A DNA stretch of 64,000 nucleotides from Pseudodesulfovibrio sp. (GCA_016342345.1 JAEINO010000001.1:275416-339415), one strand, 5' to 3'. Numbered from the stretch's first letter, positions 8,863 to 20,051 are shown. Notes: generated by a model from the letters alone, not told the origin. Made by a program: numbers and translations.

Positions 8863-10200
8863 TTAAGCAACCGGCAACCTGCCAATGCTGAAATACGCAA
8901 ATCCGGCATGTCCCATGCGCTCAGGCTGGTACAGATTTCGGCCATCAAAGACCAAAGGAACTTTTAACAGGCTCTTGATCCGTTCAAAATCAGGGTCACG
9001 GAACTGATTCCAATCCGTCACCACGGCCAAGGCATCTGCGCCATCAAGAACGTCATACTGATTATCCAGAATTTCAAGATTCTCAAGATGGCCCACTTCT
9101 TCTCGGGCACGTTCGTTTGCCACAGGATCAAAAGCTTTCACCTTCATCCCAAGCGCTGTTAAATCCTTGATTATTTCAACCGAAGAGGCTTCACGAATAT
9201 CATCGGTGTTTGCCTTGAAAGCGATCCCCCACAAAGCAAGCGTCTTTCCTCTGACCCCACCTTGCGGCTCAAAATAATTCTTCACCTTTTCAGCAAGAAC
9301 ATGCTTCTGGGCATCATTGACCGCGTCCACAGCCTGAATCAATCGGGCCTCATAACCATTTTCCTTGGCTGTACCGATCAATGCTTTCACATCCTTTGGA
9401 AAACATGAACCACCGTAGCCAACTCCGGGATAAATAAAACTGTATCCGATGCGACTGTCGGAACCAATACCCGCACGCACCTCTGTAACATCAGCACCAA
9501 CGCGTTCGCAGATATTAGCGACCTCATTGATAAAGGAAATCTTGGTTGCCAGCATGCAGTTGGCAGCATATTTGGTCATTTCGGCACTACGCACACCCAT
9601 GACGATAAGCTTTTCCCGACTGCGAGCAAACGGAGAATACAATGAACGCAAGACATTGGCAGATTTTTCGTCTTCCGTACCAACAATCACACGATCCGGC
9701 TTCATGAAATCACTGACTGCATCGCCTTCTTTCAAAAATTCGGGATTGGAAACAACATCAAAGGGAATGACCGCATTACGCTTGCCAAGCTCTTCGGAAA
9801 TAATGGATCGTACCCGGTCTGCCGTACCAACAGGAACAGTGGACTTATCCACCACTATTTTTGGCTCTGTCATCTTCTGACCGACTTCGCGAGCCACGGC
9901 ATCAACATACTTCAAATCGCAGGTACCATCATCGGCTTCCGGCGTGCCAACCGTAATGAACACAACAGTTGCAACATCCAGACCTTCGGCAAGTTGCGTT
10001 GTGAATTGAAGTCGTCCCTGTTCAATATTGCGCTTGACCAACTCCTCAAGTCCCGGTTCAAAGATGTGAACCTTGCCACTCTTCAATGTCTCGACAACCT
10101 TGGGATTAACATCCACACAAAAGACGGTATTGCCCATTTCGGCAAAACACGCTGCAGAAACAAGCCCCACATACCCCGTACCGACGATGCATACGTTCAT
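8863..10200 (-). CDS. ugd: UDP-glucose 6-dehydrogenase
   Basis: Oxidises UDP-glucose to UDP-glucuronate with two NAD+, supplying sugar for capsule, exopolysaccharide or lipopolysaccharide. The 445-residue protein has the N-terminal Rossmann signature GTGYVGLVSAACFAEMG, the VDKSTVPVGT segment, the central ECAxxxLAxKISFxNE-type dimer helix (here NCMLATKISFINEVANIC), the catalytic cysteine in GVGYGGSCFPKD (about residue 258) and the C-terminal ALWGIAFKANTDDIREA domain. Full length. It stands alone between a terminator and pdxJ, with no other surface-sugar gene adjacent. UDP-mannose or similar dehydrogenases share the fold, but the motifs fit Ugd best. Confidence 0.93.
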   Translation of the reverse strand: MNVCIVGTGYVGLVSAACFAEMGNTVFCVDVNPKVVETLKSGKVHIFEPGLEELVKRNIEQGRLQFTTQLAEGLDVATVVFITVGTPEADDGTCDLKYVDAVAREVGQKMTEPKIVVDKSTVPVGTADRVRSIISEELGKRNAVIPFDVVSNPEFLKEGDAVSDFMKPDRVIVGTEDEKSANVLRSLYSPFARSREKLIVMGVRSAEMTKYAANCMLATKISFINEVANICERVGADVTEVRAGIGSDSRIGYSFIYPGVGYGGSCFPKDVKALIGTAKENGYEARLIQAVDAVNDAQKHVLAEKVKNYFEPQGGVRGKTLALWGIAFKANTDDIREASSVEIIKDLTALGMKVKAFDPVANERAREEVGHLENLEILDNQYDVLDGADALAVVTDWNQFRDPDFERIKSLLKVPLVFDGRNLYQPERMGHAGFAYFSIGRLPVA

Positions 10201-10389
10201 TAATCTATCTCCAGAAAGAGTTTCATTTTGTTTTCAGGTCAAGCCGATACATCTTGAGCTCTTTTCATGTCAATACGATCAGAAAAACAACTCCAATTGG
10301 CACAAGAGCACCCAACACGGTTGCCATTCCATTCAAGAAGGCTTAATAAATGAAGATATCATGCTATCACGCATCCGGAGGAAACGCGA

Positions 10390-11115
10390 ATGCCCGTACT
10401 CGCAGTTAATGTTGATCATGTGGCCACTCTGAGACAAGCCAGAATGGGTATTGAACCCGAACCTGTCGCTGCCGCCTATATGGCTGAAATGGCCGGAGCA
10501 ACAGGTATCACAGTCCATCTGCGCGAAGACCGCAGACACATACAGGACCGTGACGTAGAGCTGATCAGGAAGACTTGTAATACCCGTGTACATCTGGAAA
10601 TGGCAGCAACAAAGGAAATGCAGGGAATCGCCCTTGGAATCGTTCCCGAATTCGTTTGTCTGGTCCCGGAAAAACGACAGGAACTGACCACCGAAGGTGG
10701 CCTGAACTGCATTGGCCGGGAAACTGAACTGGCCGAGTACCTGGCCCCACTGCACGAAAAAAAAATTCGCTCAAGCCTGTTCATCGATGCTGAACCAAAA
10801 CAGATTGAAGCAGCCAGTGCAGCCGGAACCGAATTCATCGAAATTCATACAGGCCACTATGCAGATGCCAAAGAATTCACTGCACGAAAAAAAGAACTCA
10901 CCAAGATTCTTGACGGCATCAAACTCGCTCAGGACATCGGGCTCAAAGTCAATCTTGGTCACGGACTAAATTACCGGAACATCCTGGCTTTCAAGGATGT
11001 AAAAGGCATTCAGGAATATTCCATCGGTCACGCCATCATGGCCCGTGCCATTTTTAGCGGCCTTGACCGTGCCGTTCGTGACATGGTGACTCTGGTCAGA
11101 ACATTTGCAGACTAA
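10390..11115 (+). CDS. pdxJ: Pyridoxine 5'-phosphate synthase
   Basis: Condenses 1-deoxy-D-xylulose 5-phosphate with the amino-acetone phosphate made by PdxA to give pyridoxine 5'-phosphate, the last ring-forming step of the DXP-dependent vitamin B6 route. The 241-residue TIM barrel starts [15 protein letters not shown], has [13 protein letters not shown] (phosphate-binding/catalytic loop), FVCLVPEKR, and ends with [14 protein letters not shown] and [10 protein letters not shown], all family signatures. GGAGGAAACGCGA precedes the ATG. It opens a long plus-strand run (pdxJ, acpS, nnrE/D, CBS, tsaE, lysC, cimA), the same pdxJ-acpS order seen in many proteobacteria. Confidence 0.97.
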   Translation: MPVLAVNVDHVATLRQARMGIEPEPVAAAYMAEMAGATGITVHLREDRRHIQDRDVELIRKTCNTRVHLEMAATKEMQGIALGIVPEFVCLVPEKRQELTTEGGLNCIGRETELAEYLAPLHEKKIRSSLFIDAEPKQIEAASAAGTEFIEIHTGHYADAKEFTARKKELTKILDGIKLAQDIGLKVNLGHGLNYRNILAFKDVKGIQEYSIGHAIMARAIFSGLDRAVRDMVTLVRTFAD

Positions 11116-11260
11116 TGAGCTACTCTCACACTCCCATTTGCAACATCGCTTCAAGACACTCAACCCCTTGCACGCGAGAGTCATTCATCGATCTTGAAAT
11201 CATATTGTTTGAAAAATTTGCACAAAACGACTTTTTCTACGGACTACATGGAGCAACAAC

Positions 11261-11632
11261 ATGATTAAAGGACTTGGAGTCGACCTTGCAGAGCTGGATC
11301 GCATCAGAACACTCTGGGACAAATACGGCCAAAAATTCGCTCAAAAAATTCTGACAGACCAAGAATTTGAGCAATTGCCAAAAAAGAATCCAGTCCCACG
11401 TCTGGCTGCCCTTTTTGCCGGAAAGGAAGCGGCAGTCAAAGCCCTCGGAACCGGATTCGCTGACGGAGTGCACTTCAAATGCATCGAAATACTGCATGCC
11501 AAAAACGGCAAGCCGGAAATATCCTTTCTTGATCGTGGACTTGAAAAATGCACTGCCATGGGCGTAACTTCGACTCACATATCCCTGACACACTCTCGTG
11601 ACACAGCCGCAGCCACCGTAATATTGGAATGA
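11261..11632 (+). CDS. acpS: Holo-[acyl-carrier-protein] synthase
   Basis: Transfers 4'-phosphopantetheine from CoA to apo-acyl carrier protein, activating fatty-acid synthesis. The 123-residue protein has the two family motifs: GLGVDLAELDRI at the N-terminus (Mg-binding Asp) and FAGKEAAVKALGTGF near residues 52-66 (catalytic Glu and Lys). The C-terminal HISLTHSRDTAAATVI strand is also typical. GGAG lies nine bases before the ATG. Located 145 bases after pdxJ and 33 bases before the NAD(P)HX repair gene; pdxJ-acpS-nnr linkage is common. Confidence 0.95.
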   Translation: MIKGLGVDLAELDRIRTLWDKYGQKFAQKILTDQEFEQLPKKNPVPRLAALFAGKEAAVKALGTGFADGVHFKCIEILHAKNGKPEISFLDRGLEKCTAMGVTSTHISLTHSRDTAAATVILE

Positions 11633-11665
11633 TGGACTTTGAACATCAGGCCTAGGAGAACAGCA

Positions 11666-13204
11666 ATGCTTCTGCCTCTTCCAACTCCTGCCGAAATGGC
11701 AATCTGGGATCATGAAACCATTCATGCCATCGGCATTCCCGGCGTGACCCTCATGGAATCGGCCAGTCGTGAAGCTGTCAGAGTGCTGCTTGAAAAAGTT
11801 GGTTCCGTTACCGCCAAGGACATTTTCTGTTTTGCAGGTTCCGGAAACAATGGCGGAGATGCCTTTGCCATGGCCAGGCATCTGATCGATCTTGGCGCAA
11901 ACGTCACGATATTTCATACAAAACCCAAAAAAAAATACAAAGGCGAAGCTCGCACAAATCTGATGCTGGCTCAAAAACTGGATATCCCTCTCAAGCATCT
12001 CGCACGAGTTGACATCAACAGTTTGTCACAACCAGACATCATACTTGACGGGTTGCTCGGCACTGGCTTCAAGGGAGAGCTCCGTCCTGACTACCTGAAA
12101 CTCATCCGGGCCATCAATCGCATGGGGGACAAGGCTTTTGTCTTGTCCATTGATATCCCTTCTGGATTGGACGGACTGACTGGGACAGTGCATCCCGAGG
12201 CCATTGTTGCCGATGCAACGGTCACCTTCCAGGCCATGAAACTCGGCCTTACCATGCCCAAGGCATCCCAAAACACAGGCGTGGTCCACGTTTGTCCCAT
12301 TGGAATCCCGGAAAAAATTCAAAAAGACTATCCGGTCAAGCACTATCTCATCTCGAAGAATATCATGGCTCATATCCCGAATGCAGGACCGACCATGCAC
12401 AAAGGCACTGCCGGACATGTCCTCGTGATCGGTGGCTCTCAGGGATTGACAGGAGCTCCGCACCTTACGGCACTCGGTGCTCTCCGTAGCGGAACAGGAC
12501 TGGTCACAGTGGCCTGCCCTGGTGGCCTTGCTGACTCCATCAAATCAGGCTCACCGGACATAATGACACTCCCGCTGGGCACAGAAAGCGAATGGACTCC
12601 GAAGCTGGCGGGCACGATTCTGTCAGAAGCAGAACGATTTGACGCCATCGTTGTCGGTCCGGGCATGGGAAGAACAGAAAAAACAGTTGATTTTCTCAAG
12701 ACCTTTATTGCAGATTGTCCATCAAACACCGTTCTGGATGCCGACGCTCTCTTTGCACTGGCTCAATTCCCAAAAGGAATTCAAAAAATTCCTCAACAAG
12801 CGGTTCTTACTCCACATCCAGGTGAAATGGCACGACTTTTAAAGATTCAATCGGCAAATATCCAAACAAACAGACTCGCAGCCGTACAAACGTTCGTTGA
12901 CAATTGTGCCGCAACACTGATTCTCAAAGGAGCCGGAACACTTGTGGCAAACCAGATAATGACCTGTCTCAGCCCATTCTCCGAACCGAATCTGGCCGTT
13001 GGCGGTTCCGGCGATGTCCTTTCAGGCGTCATAGGCTCCCTGATGGCCCGGGGACTCTCTCCCATGCGCGCCTCCTGCCTTGGTGTCTATTGGCACGGTC
13101 TTGCAGGACACCTGCTCAAAAAAGAATTCCCGACCCGGGGCAATCTCGCTTCCGAAATCGCAAACATGCTGCCCAAGGCGGCAATGGAGCATCGTTCATG
13201 TTGA
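11666..13204 (+). CDS. nnrD: Bifunctional NAD(P)H-hydrate epimerase / ADP-dependent NAD(P)HX dehydratase
   Basis: Repairs damaged (hydrated) NADH and NADPH: the N-terminal half epimerises R to S forms, the C-terminal half dehydrates the S form using ADP. The 512-residue protein starts at an ATG preceded by AGGAGA; an upstream in-frame TTG at 11639 is less likely. Residues 1-215 are the YjeF_N (NnrE) domain with AGSGNNGGDAFAMARHL and DGLLGTGFKGE. Residues 230-510 are the ribokinase-like NnrD domain with VIGGSQGLTGAP, VVGPGMGRTEKT, VLDADALFAL, LTPHPGEMARLL and GGSGDVLSGVIGSLMA. Its last seven bases overlap the CBS gene start. Confidence 0.93.
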   Translation: MLLPLPTPAEMAIWDHETIHAIGIPGVTLMESASREAVRVLLEKVGSVTAKDIFCFAGSGNNGGDAFAMARHLIDLGANVTIFHTKPKKKYKGEARTNLMLAQKLDIPLKHLARVDINSLSQPDIILDGLLGTGFKGELRPDYLKLIRAINRMGDKAFVLSIDIPSGLDGLTGTVHPEAIVADATVTFQAMKLGLTMPKASQNTGVVHVCPIGIPEKIQKDYPVKHYLISKNIMAHIPNAGPTMHKGTAGHVLVIGGSQGLTGAPHLTALGALRSGTGLVTVACPGGLADSIKSGSPDIMTLPLGTESEWTPKLAGTILSEAERFDAIVVGPGMGRTEKTVDFLKTFIADCPSNTVLDADALFALAQFPKGIQKIPQQAVLTPHPGEMARLLKIQSANIQTNRLAAVQTFVDNCAATLILKGAGTLVANQIMTCLSPFSEPNLAVGGSGDVLSGVIGSLMARGLSPMRASCLGVYWHGLAGHLLKKEFPTRGNLASEIANMLPKAAMEHRSC

Positions 13205-13647
13205 AAGCAAAAGACATTATGACTACTGACTGTATTACCATGACTCCTGAAACTGATATTGCCACTGCAGCCAAGACCCTGATTGAAAACAAGATCAATG
13301 GTGTCCCGGTGATAGACGGAGAAAAAGTGGTTGGCGTTCTTTGCCAGGCCGACCTGATAGCCCAGCAGAAAAAAATCACCCTGCCTTCATTCTTCACTCT
13401 GCTCGACGGAGTCTTCCCCATTTCTTCCCATGAAGACCTTGAACGCGAAATGACCAAGATATCAGCCTTGAAGGTTGGCGATGCCATGACTGCCGCTCCA
13501 ACATTCATTTCACCTGAAACAGGCATCGAAGATATCGCCACCACCATGGCAAACGAGAAACTCTACACCCTGCCTGTCATTGACAATGGCAAACTCGTAG
13601 GCGTGGTGGGCAAGGAAGATGTGCTCAAGACCCTCTTGAAGGGATGA
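13198..13647 (+). CDS. CBS domain-pair protein
   Basis: A 149-residue protein made only of two CBS domains (residues about 1-62 and 85-149), a module that binds adenine nucleotides such as AMP, ATP or S-adenosylmethionine and acts as a regulatory sensor. Typical strings are AKDIMTTDCITMTPETDI, NKINGVPVIDGEKVVGVL, VGDAMTAAPTFISPETGI and KLYTLPVIDNGKLVGVVGKEDVL. There is no attached enzyme or transporter domain, so its partner is unknown. The ATG overlaps the end of the preceding gene (atgttga), which suggests translational coupling. Confidence 0.88.
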   Translation: MLKAKDIMTTDCITMTPETDIATAAKTLIENKINGVPVIDGEKVVGVLCQADLIAQQKKITLPSFFTLLDGVFPISSHEDLEREMTKISALKVGDAMTAAPTFISPETGIEDIATTMANEKLYTLPVIDNGKLVGVVGKEDVLKTLLKG

Positions 13648-13662
13648 CTACCGGACTTGGTA

Positions 13663-14151
13663 ATGCCAATACATATCCGTCTGAAAGACACTGACGAAAC
13701 CATCGAACTGGGGCATATTCTGGCCAAGGCCATGGCGGAAACACTGAATCCTCCAGCTTTGCTCTTGCAAGGTGCTCTGGGATCAGGCAAAACCACTTTG
13801 GTCAGAGGTCTGGTAGAATCCCTGCCCGGCTCGGACATGGCAGAAGTTTCAAGTCCCAGCTTCAACATATTCAACCTCTATCCCACGGTACCACCTGTGG
13901 CCCATTTCGATCTGTATCGCCTGGAAGGCATGCCACCGGATGATGCATTGTTTGAATATCTTGACGACTCCAACACACTGATCATAGTGGAATGGATACA
14001 ATTCCTGGACCGAGAAATGTGGCCTGACAATGCATTTTTTCTGGAATGGACCCCGTCAGAGGCTGGACGAAGTCTCACATTGCATGCAATGGGAAAGACG
14101 GCTCAGAAAATAGTTGATATCCTGATAAAGCAATTGAAAAACTTCATGTAA
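13663..14151 (+). CDS. tsaE: tRNA threonylcarbamoyladenosine biosynthesis ATPase TsaE
   Basis: TsaE is the ATPase that works with TsaB and TsaD to make the t6A modification at position 37 of ANN-decoding tRNAs. The 162-residue protein contains the P-loop LLQGALGSGKTTLVRGL (about residues 35-50), the family's VSSPSFNIFNLYP segment, HFDLYRLEG and IIVEWIQ (Walker B-like region). The ATG at 13663 is preferred over an in-frame TTG six bases earlier. The protein is 15 bases after the CBS gene and 16 bases before lysC, so all are probably in one transcript. Confidence 0.93.
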   Translation: MPIHIRLKDTDETIELGHILAKAMAETLNPPALLLQGALGSGKTTLVRGLVESLPGSDMAEVSSPSFNIFNLYPTVPPVAHFDLYRLEGMPPDDALFEYLDDSNTLIIVEWIQFLDREMWPDNAFFLEWTPSEAGRSLTLHAMGKTAQKIVDILIKQLKNFM

Positions 14152-14167
14152 AAGCGGCAGAGCAAAA

Positions 14168-15405
14168 ATGAATATCGTCGTACAGAAATTCGGTGGAACA
14201 TCCGTTCGCAACCTTGAATGCCAACGCCAGGTTCTGCAGAAAGTCCTTCGTCCCTACCGGGAAGGCAATAAAGTCATTGTGGTACTTTCAGCCATGACCG
14301 GTGAAACCAACAGGCTTCTGGACCTCGCCAACGAATGGACAGACAACCCAGATCCAGCCGAAGTGGATTCCATACTCTCTACCGGGGAACAGGTTTCCTG
14401 CGCACTCTTTGCATTGCTACTCAAACAGCAAGGAATCTCTGCGCGTTCCGTTCTGGGCTTTCAGGTACCGATCCGCACGGACAGCACCTTCGGGAAAGCC
14501 CGCATCATTGACATTGACGTTGACAATAATAAACTCACGAAAATGCTCAAAGAGCATGACATCCTGGTCGTTGCTGGTTTTCAAGGATGTGACGAAAACC
14601 AACGCGTCACCACATTGGGACGCGGTGGCTCCGACACCTCGGCAGTAGCCCTTGCAGCTGCGGTCAAAGCCGATATCTGCGAAATTTACACAGACGTTCC
14701 GGGTGTGTTCACCACAGACCCGAACATGTGTACCGAAGCACGAAAAATCGATCGCATCGCCTATGATGAAATGCTGGAAATGGCCAGCATGGGCGCAAAA
14801 GTACTTCAGATTCGTTCCGTGGAATTTGCCAAAAAATACAATGTAACCGTTCATGTCCGCTCCACTTTTTCCAATGAGCCGGGCACTATCGTCATGCAGG
14901 AGGATGAAACCATGGAAGCTGTTCTCGTTTCTGGTATTGCTTACGACAAGGATCAGGCCCGAATCACACTGGAACACGTCACCGACACCCCCGGCGTATC
15001 CGCACAAATTTTCACTCCCCTGGCTGACAAGATGATTCTGGTTGACATGATCGTCCAGAACCCGAGCAAGGACGGCAAGACCGACATGACTTTCACAGTG
15101 CCACGCTCGGATGTGCAACAGACAATCAAGGTATTAGAAAAGCTGCAATATGAAATTGGCTTTGAAAAACTCAGCAGCAACCTCAATGTCTCCAAGATAT
15201 CGATTATCGGCGTCGGCATGCGTAACCACTCTGGAGTGGCTGCTCGGGCCTTTCAGGCGCTTGCCGATGAGAATGTCAATATCCTGATGATCAGTACGTC
15301 CGAAATCAAGGTCACTTGCCTGATCGACGACAAGTATACCGAACTGGCTGTACGCACACTTCACAAAGCCTTTCACTTAGACGAAGGCGAACCACTTGAG
15401 AAATT

Positions 15406-15409
<4 letters not shown>
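14168..15409 (+). CDS. lysC: Aspartate kinase
   Basis: First step of the aspartate family pathway: phosphorylates aspartate toward lysine, threonine, methionine and diaminopimelate. The 413-residue monofunctional kinase has VVQKFGGTSVRN at the start, the TLGRGGSDTSAVALAAA motif near residue 155, and YTDVPGVFTTDP. Two ACT domains follow (about residues 265-335 and 345-405, with LEHVTDTPGVSAQIF and IIGVGMRNHSGVAARAF), the usual site of feedback inhibition by lysine and/or threonine. Its stop overlaps the cimA start in an ATGA, so the two are translationally coupled. Confidence 0.96.
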
Positions 15410-17010
<1,601 letters not shown>

Positions 17011-17017
17011 AACAAAT

Positions 17018-17049
17018 AAAGGCCGGACAACTCAAGTTATCCGGCCTTT
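17018..17049. terminator. Bidirectional terminator between cimA and the EAL-HDOD gene
   Basis: Inverted repeat aaaggccgga / tccggccttt with a loop of about 12 bases and T/A tracts at both sides. Lies between two convergent genes. Confidence 0.9.
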
Positions 17050-17067
17050 TCCGTTAATAACGAAACT

Positions 17068-18330
17068 CTACTTTTTCATATCCGGCAATTGCTTTGCAGC
17101 CCAGCCAGCAGCCTTCATGTATTGATTGGCAGCCTGGGTCAAACATGCTCCGTATTTTCCAAGAATATCATTGGCAATGCCCCAATTACCAACTTCCACA
17201 GCCTCGAGAAGTCTGAGCCAATCCCTGAATTCATTCAAAGTACCACACAAACCATCCTTCATTGCGTCATCCATCGGGATGCCTTCCAAAGCCTTTTTCA
17301 TGGGAAAAGACAGCAAGGCATCAAGCTGGGAAAAAAGACCGAGCATAAACATGGTATTTGCCGAATGCGGAAATCCATTAATCGTTCCGGTCAACTTGCT
17401 CAGGAAACGTCCACGCTGAAGAGCCATGTAGGAAAGCTCCTCACCCTTGGGGGTGGAATCGAGATCACTCATGACCACAACCGTAGCCCAATGCCTGACT
17501 TCCTTGAGTCCGAGCAGAGCAACAGCTTGCTGGATTGACTTTATCTTGTTCTTGAGTCCAAAGGATGCCGAATTTATATATTTGAAAATTCTGTAGCTCA
17601 AAGAAACATCAGCTGCGATAATTGAGGCCAGTTCATCCATCTCGCAATCAGGATTTCCAAGCTCCCTGAGCAATTGCAATTTTGCAATGGAACTTGCCGA
17701 AAGATCCTTGTCTTCCTGAATCTGGGCAATAGCGAAAAAGGGCCCTTGGAAATACTTGAACCCAAGAGCACGGGTTCCTTCGTATGCTTCCCAACTGGAA
17801 ATATCGGTCGCAAGAAGTTCTCCCTTGAAATCCTTGTACTTGCGTCTTATTTGAACAATCTCAGGCGGAGTTTTTCCTGCCAGGGAGACCTTGATTATAT
17901 CAGTATGATCAACAAATTCATTGAACATCAGGGGGTCAACGGAAGCATCAAGAGACATCATGCCACCAAAATGCTTCATAAAATCAACAAATTTCGGGCA
18001 TTCGGGGGAACTCGCCGCCTGTTGGCAAACACCAAAAACACAATTCTCCCAACCGTTAGGCAACTCTTCGCTGCTCAAAAGGCTCTTCTCGGTAAGCGGG
18101 AGAAGTATTTTCTTGTCAGTTGACAGTTCGTCACCAAGACCCGACAAATTTTCCTGATAAGCAAGGATCAAACCCGACAGGGATGTTGCCTCAGTTCCAT
18201 CAGAAAGCAATGGAATGGAATTGGTGAGCAACTCGTACCCCCAAACCATCTTGTCCCTGTCAAAAATTGGCTGCCTGACGATTAAAGCCTGTTCGACCTG
18301 AAAACCCGGGTCCGCCATACCTTCAGTCAT
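17068..18330 (-). CDS. EAL-like/HDOD signalling protein (catalytically degenerate EAL)
   Basis: A 420-residue cytoplasmic protein of the YuxH-type EAL-HDOD family, seen in regulation of motility and surface behaviour. Residues 15-215 align with an EAL domain (ALIVRQPIFDRDKMVWGYELL, then TDIIKVSLAG and LGFKYFQGPFFA). The EAL signature itself reads ELL and the metal-binding acidic residues are not evident, so it probably does not cleave c-di-GMP. Residues 225-400 form an HDOD domain (LGNPDCEMDELASIIAADVSLSYRIFKYINSA and SIQQAVALLGLKEVRHWATV). The ATG at 18330 is chosen because GAGGAGG lies nine bases upstream; the frame stays open farther upstream without a better site. Confidence 0.85.
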   Translation of the reverse strand: MTEGMADPGFQVEQALIVRQPIFDRDKMVWGYELLTNSIPLLSDGTEATSLSGLILAYQENLSGLGDELSTDKKILLPLTEKSLLSSEELPNGWENCVFGVCQQAASSPECPKFVDFMKHFGGMMSLDASVDPLMFNEFVDHTDIIKVSLAGKTPPEIVQIRRKYKDFKGELLATDISSWEAYEGTRALGFKYFQGPFFAIAQIQEDKDLSASSIAKLQLLRELGNPDCEMDELASIIAADVSLSYRIFKYINSASFGLKNKIKSIQQAVALLGLKEVRHWATVVVMSDLDSTPKGEELSYMALQRGRFLSKLTGTINGFPHSANTMFMLGLFSQLDALLSFPMKKALEGIPMDDAMKDGLCGTLNEFRDWLRLLEAVEVGNWGIANDILGKYGACLTQAANQYMKAAGWAAKQLPDMKK

Positions 18331-18707
18331 GGAAATCAGCCTCCTCAACGGACAAACTCTCTTTAACGACACAAATACAACAAAAAAACACTTGAACACA
18401 TGCACATATACCAATAAATAAAACCTATGCACGGGTAAAGCATTATAATGCCATAATATAAAATATTGATATGTACCAGACAACTCCTCTGGTATGCACC
18501 AGATAAGCCCTCTGACATATAGACATGCTAAAAAAAGGACATGACGTCTAGCCAATAATCATATCGCTGAGCATCGAAAGGGGTAATTACCATTTCCACG
18601 AGTCTAGAGGCGATATTGATTTACAAGTATTATACTGTTATATATTTAAAAAAATACATCGAATAAAAATTCCCTATCATGACGATAGCACAACAGAAGT
18701 ACCCAAA
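18331..18707. other. AT-rich intergenic region, 377 bases
   Basis: No gene seen. Markedly richer in A and T than its surroundings, with long runs such as aaaaatacatcgaataaaaa. It must carry the promoters for the EAL-HDOD gene and the lipoprotein gene. It contains one inverted repeat, listed separately. Confidence 0.7.
18474..18494. promoter_or_regulatory. Inverted repeat taccaga-N7-tctggta, operator-like
   Basis: Perfect seven-base arms around a seven-base centre, with a third related half-site (caccaga) at 18496-18502. It lies 144 bases upstream of the EAL-HDOD start and 214 bases upstream of the lipoprotein gene, and has no T-run, so a protein-binding site is more likely than a terminator. 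Confidence 0.35.
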
Positions 18708-19745
18708 ATGAACATTCGTTATCACATATTCTTATCCTTCTTCTTAGTAATCCTCGTTGGCTGTAGTTCAGATCAAATTATCCCTCAAAAAACAATCTAT
18801 GTGGGAAGATTCTCGGTTAACATCCCGGAGCATTGGCGGATAACTGGGTGGAGTGCAGGTTCCTTTCAAGATGTTATGCTTATAAAATCTAAACCTGACG
18901 ACCTTAGCGCACTATCCGACAGTGAACAACGATCGCTTCTATACAATCAATGGAAATTCTTATCGCACTACGAAAGTAATTCAAAAATCATTTCGCACGA
19001 AGAGATTACACAATCCACAAAGTATCCTGCGATAGCCACAATCTTTAGGCATAAATTCATCACACGACGTGGAGGCACAAAACTTCGATCTACGGAACTA
19101 GATACCATATGTGCTATCTATGTCACCCCCAATGGGCTAGTCGGGCTTCACACTAAAGATGAAGCTGGAGTAGCCCGGTACAAGCTAATACAAAAACTTG
19201 AACTCGTTCTCCGTGCATATCGCTTTGGCACACCGCCCACCCCTTCTTCCCAGTACTTTGTAACCCGAAGAGGCTACTTCGACATGCCTCCCAAGAAAGT
19301 TCCGAAGAAATTAAACTTACGCAATTTTTCCGACTTTGATGAAAAATATTATTGCGATCCAAGCGGCACGGTACTTTCAAATATCCCAGAATCAAAAGTA
19401 TCTTGTCGAGTGGAGACTAAGGTCGTTCCACAACCAAAACCATATCGCAGAAGAGCCGACGTTATCCAAATCATTTTATCCATACGCAAAGGCGAACGCA
19501 CAACCAATGGAATGCAAGGATGGGAGGACGTATATCTTGCCAAACACCACAGCCCTCGTGAAGAAGATCCTCCACACACAACACTTATTCTTCGATGGCA
19601 TTTTCCTGGAAAAGCCTTCTCTGCGCAACAACCATGCATTGACATTTCATTTGAGACAGAAGATTTTGAAACCATTCATGACACTCTAGCAGTATGGGAC
19701 ATGGTTGTGAACTCATTGCATCCGTCAACTCCATTTAAGCCATGA
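18708..19745 (+). CDS. Lipoprotein of unknown function
   Basis: A 345-residue protein I do not recognise. It starts with a lipoprotein signal (MNIRYHIFLSFFLVILVGCSS, lipobox ILVGC, mature Cys19), so it should be anchored in the envelope. The rest appears to be beta-rich, with two similar-looking blocks that each hold an aromatic-rich strand and a short tail (NIPEHWRITGWSAGSFQDVMLI near 35-55; RADVIQIILSIRKGERTTNGMQGWEDVYL near 245-275). Codon and base use are AT-rich compared with neighbours, and flanking gaps on both sides are over 300 bases. This suggests acquisition from elsewhere, but no mobile-element gene is beside it. Confidence 0.7.
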   Translation: MNIRYHIFLSFFLVILVGCSSDQIIPQKTIYVGRFSVNIPEHWRITGWSAGSFQDVMLIKSKPDDLSALSDSEQRSLLYNQWKFLSHYESNSKIISHEEITQSTKYPAIATIFRHKFITRRGGTKLRSTELDTICAIYVTPNGLVGLHTKDEAGVARYKLIQKLELVLRAYRFGTPPTPSSQYFVTRRGYFDMPPKKVPKKLNLRNFSDFDEKYYCDPSGTVLSNIPESKVSCRVETKVVPQPKPYRRRADVIQIILSIRKGERTTNGMQGWEDVYLAKHHSPREEDPPHTTLILRWHFPGKAFSAQQPCIDISFETEDFETIHDTLAVWDMVVNSLHPSTPFKP

Positions 19746-20051
19746 CGTATAGACTCTGTCAAAAAGACAACAAGTATGCCATCGCCTAAATAAAATTCAA
19801 GAATTAGGAAAACACCATATCAATTATTACACTTAAAAAAACACAAATTTATATGATGCCCCCTAACTCTTAGTATCCCTCTAACTTTATGAACAAAATT
19901 TCAATGAATTACAACCAACGCCAAAGAATTAGCGGACACATAACGGACACCGGCTATTTTAGATTTATACTATTAACTCCAAGGCAGGACCACAGACAAA
20001 AAAAACCGCCCAACACAAGTTGAGCGGCTTAATACTTTGTCAAAATGAAGC
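19746..20051. other. AT-rich intergenic region, 306 bases
   Basis: No gene seen. It contains a direct repeat (cggacac twice, 11 bases apart, near 19933-19950) and the gap terminator at its right end. The reason for the length of this gap is unclear; it could be the worn-down edge of an acquired segment. Confidence 0.6.
20006..20027 (-). terminator. Intrinsic terminator after gap
   Basis: Hairpin ccgcccaac / gttgagcgg (one G-T pair) followed on the minus strand by eight Ts. Confidence 0.88.

Noticed and set aside
10350..10405. A short ATG frame just upstream of pdxJ
   Set aside because: Ends after about 18 codons, has no Shine-Dalgarno, and overlaps the pdxJ start region; more likely untranslated.
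12904..13197. Extended upstream frame of the CBS-pair gene
   Set aside because: Lies inside the nnrD coding region; the CBS domain starts cleanly at the ATG at 13198.
19930..19960. CGGACAC direct repeat as an attachment site
   Set aside because: Only two short copies, no integrase or tRNA nearby, so not enough to call it an att site; kept only as a note in the gap description.
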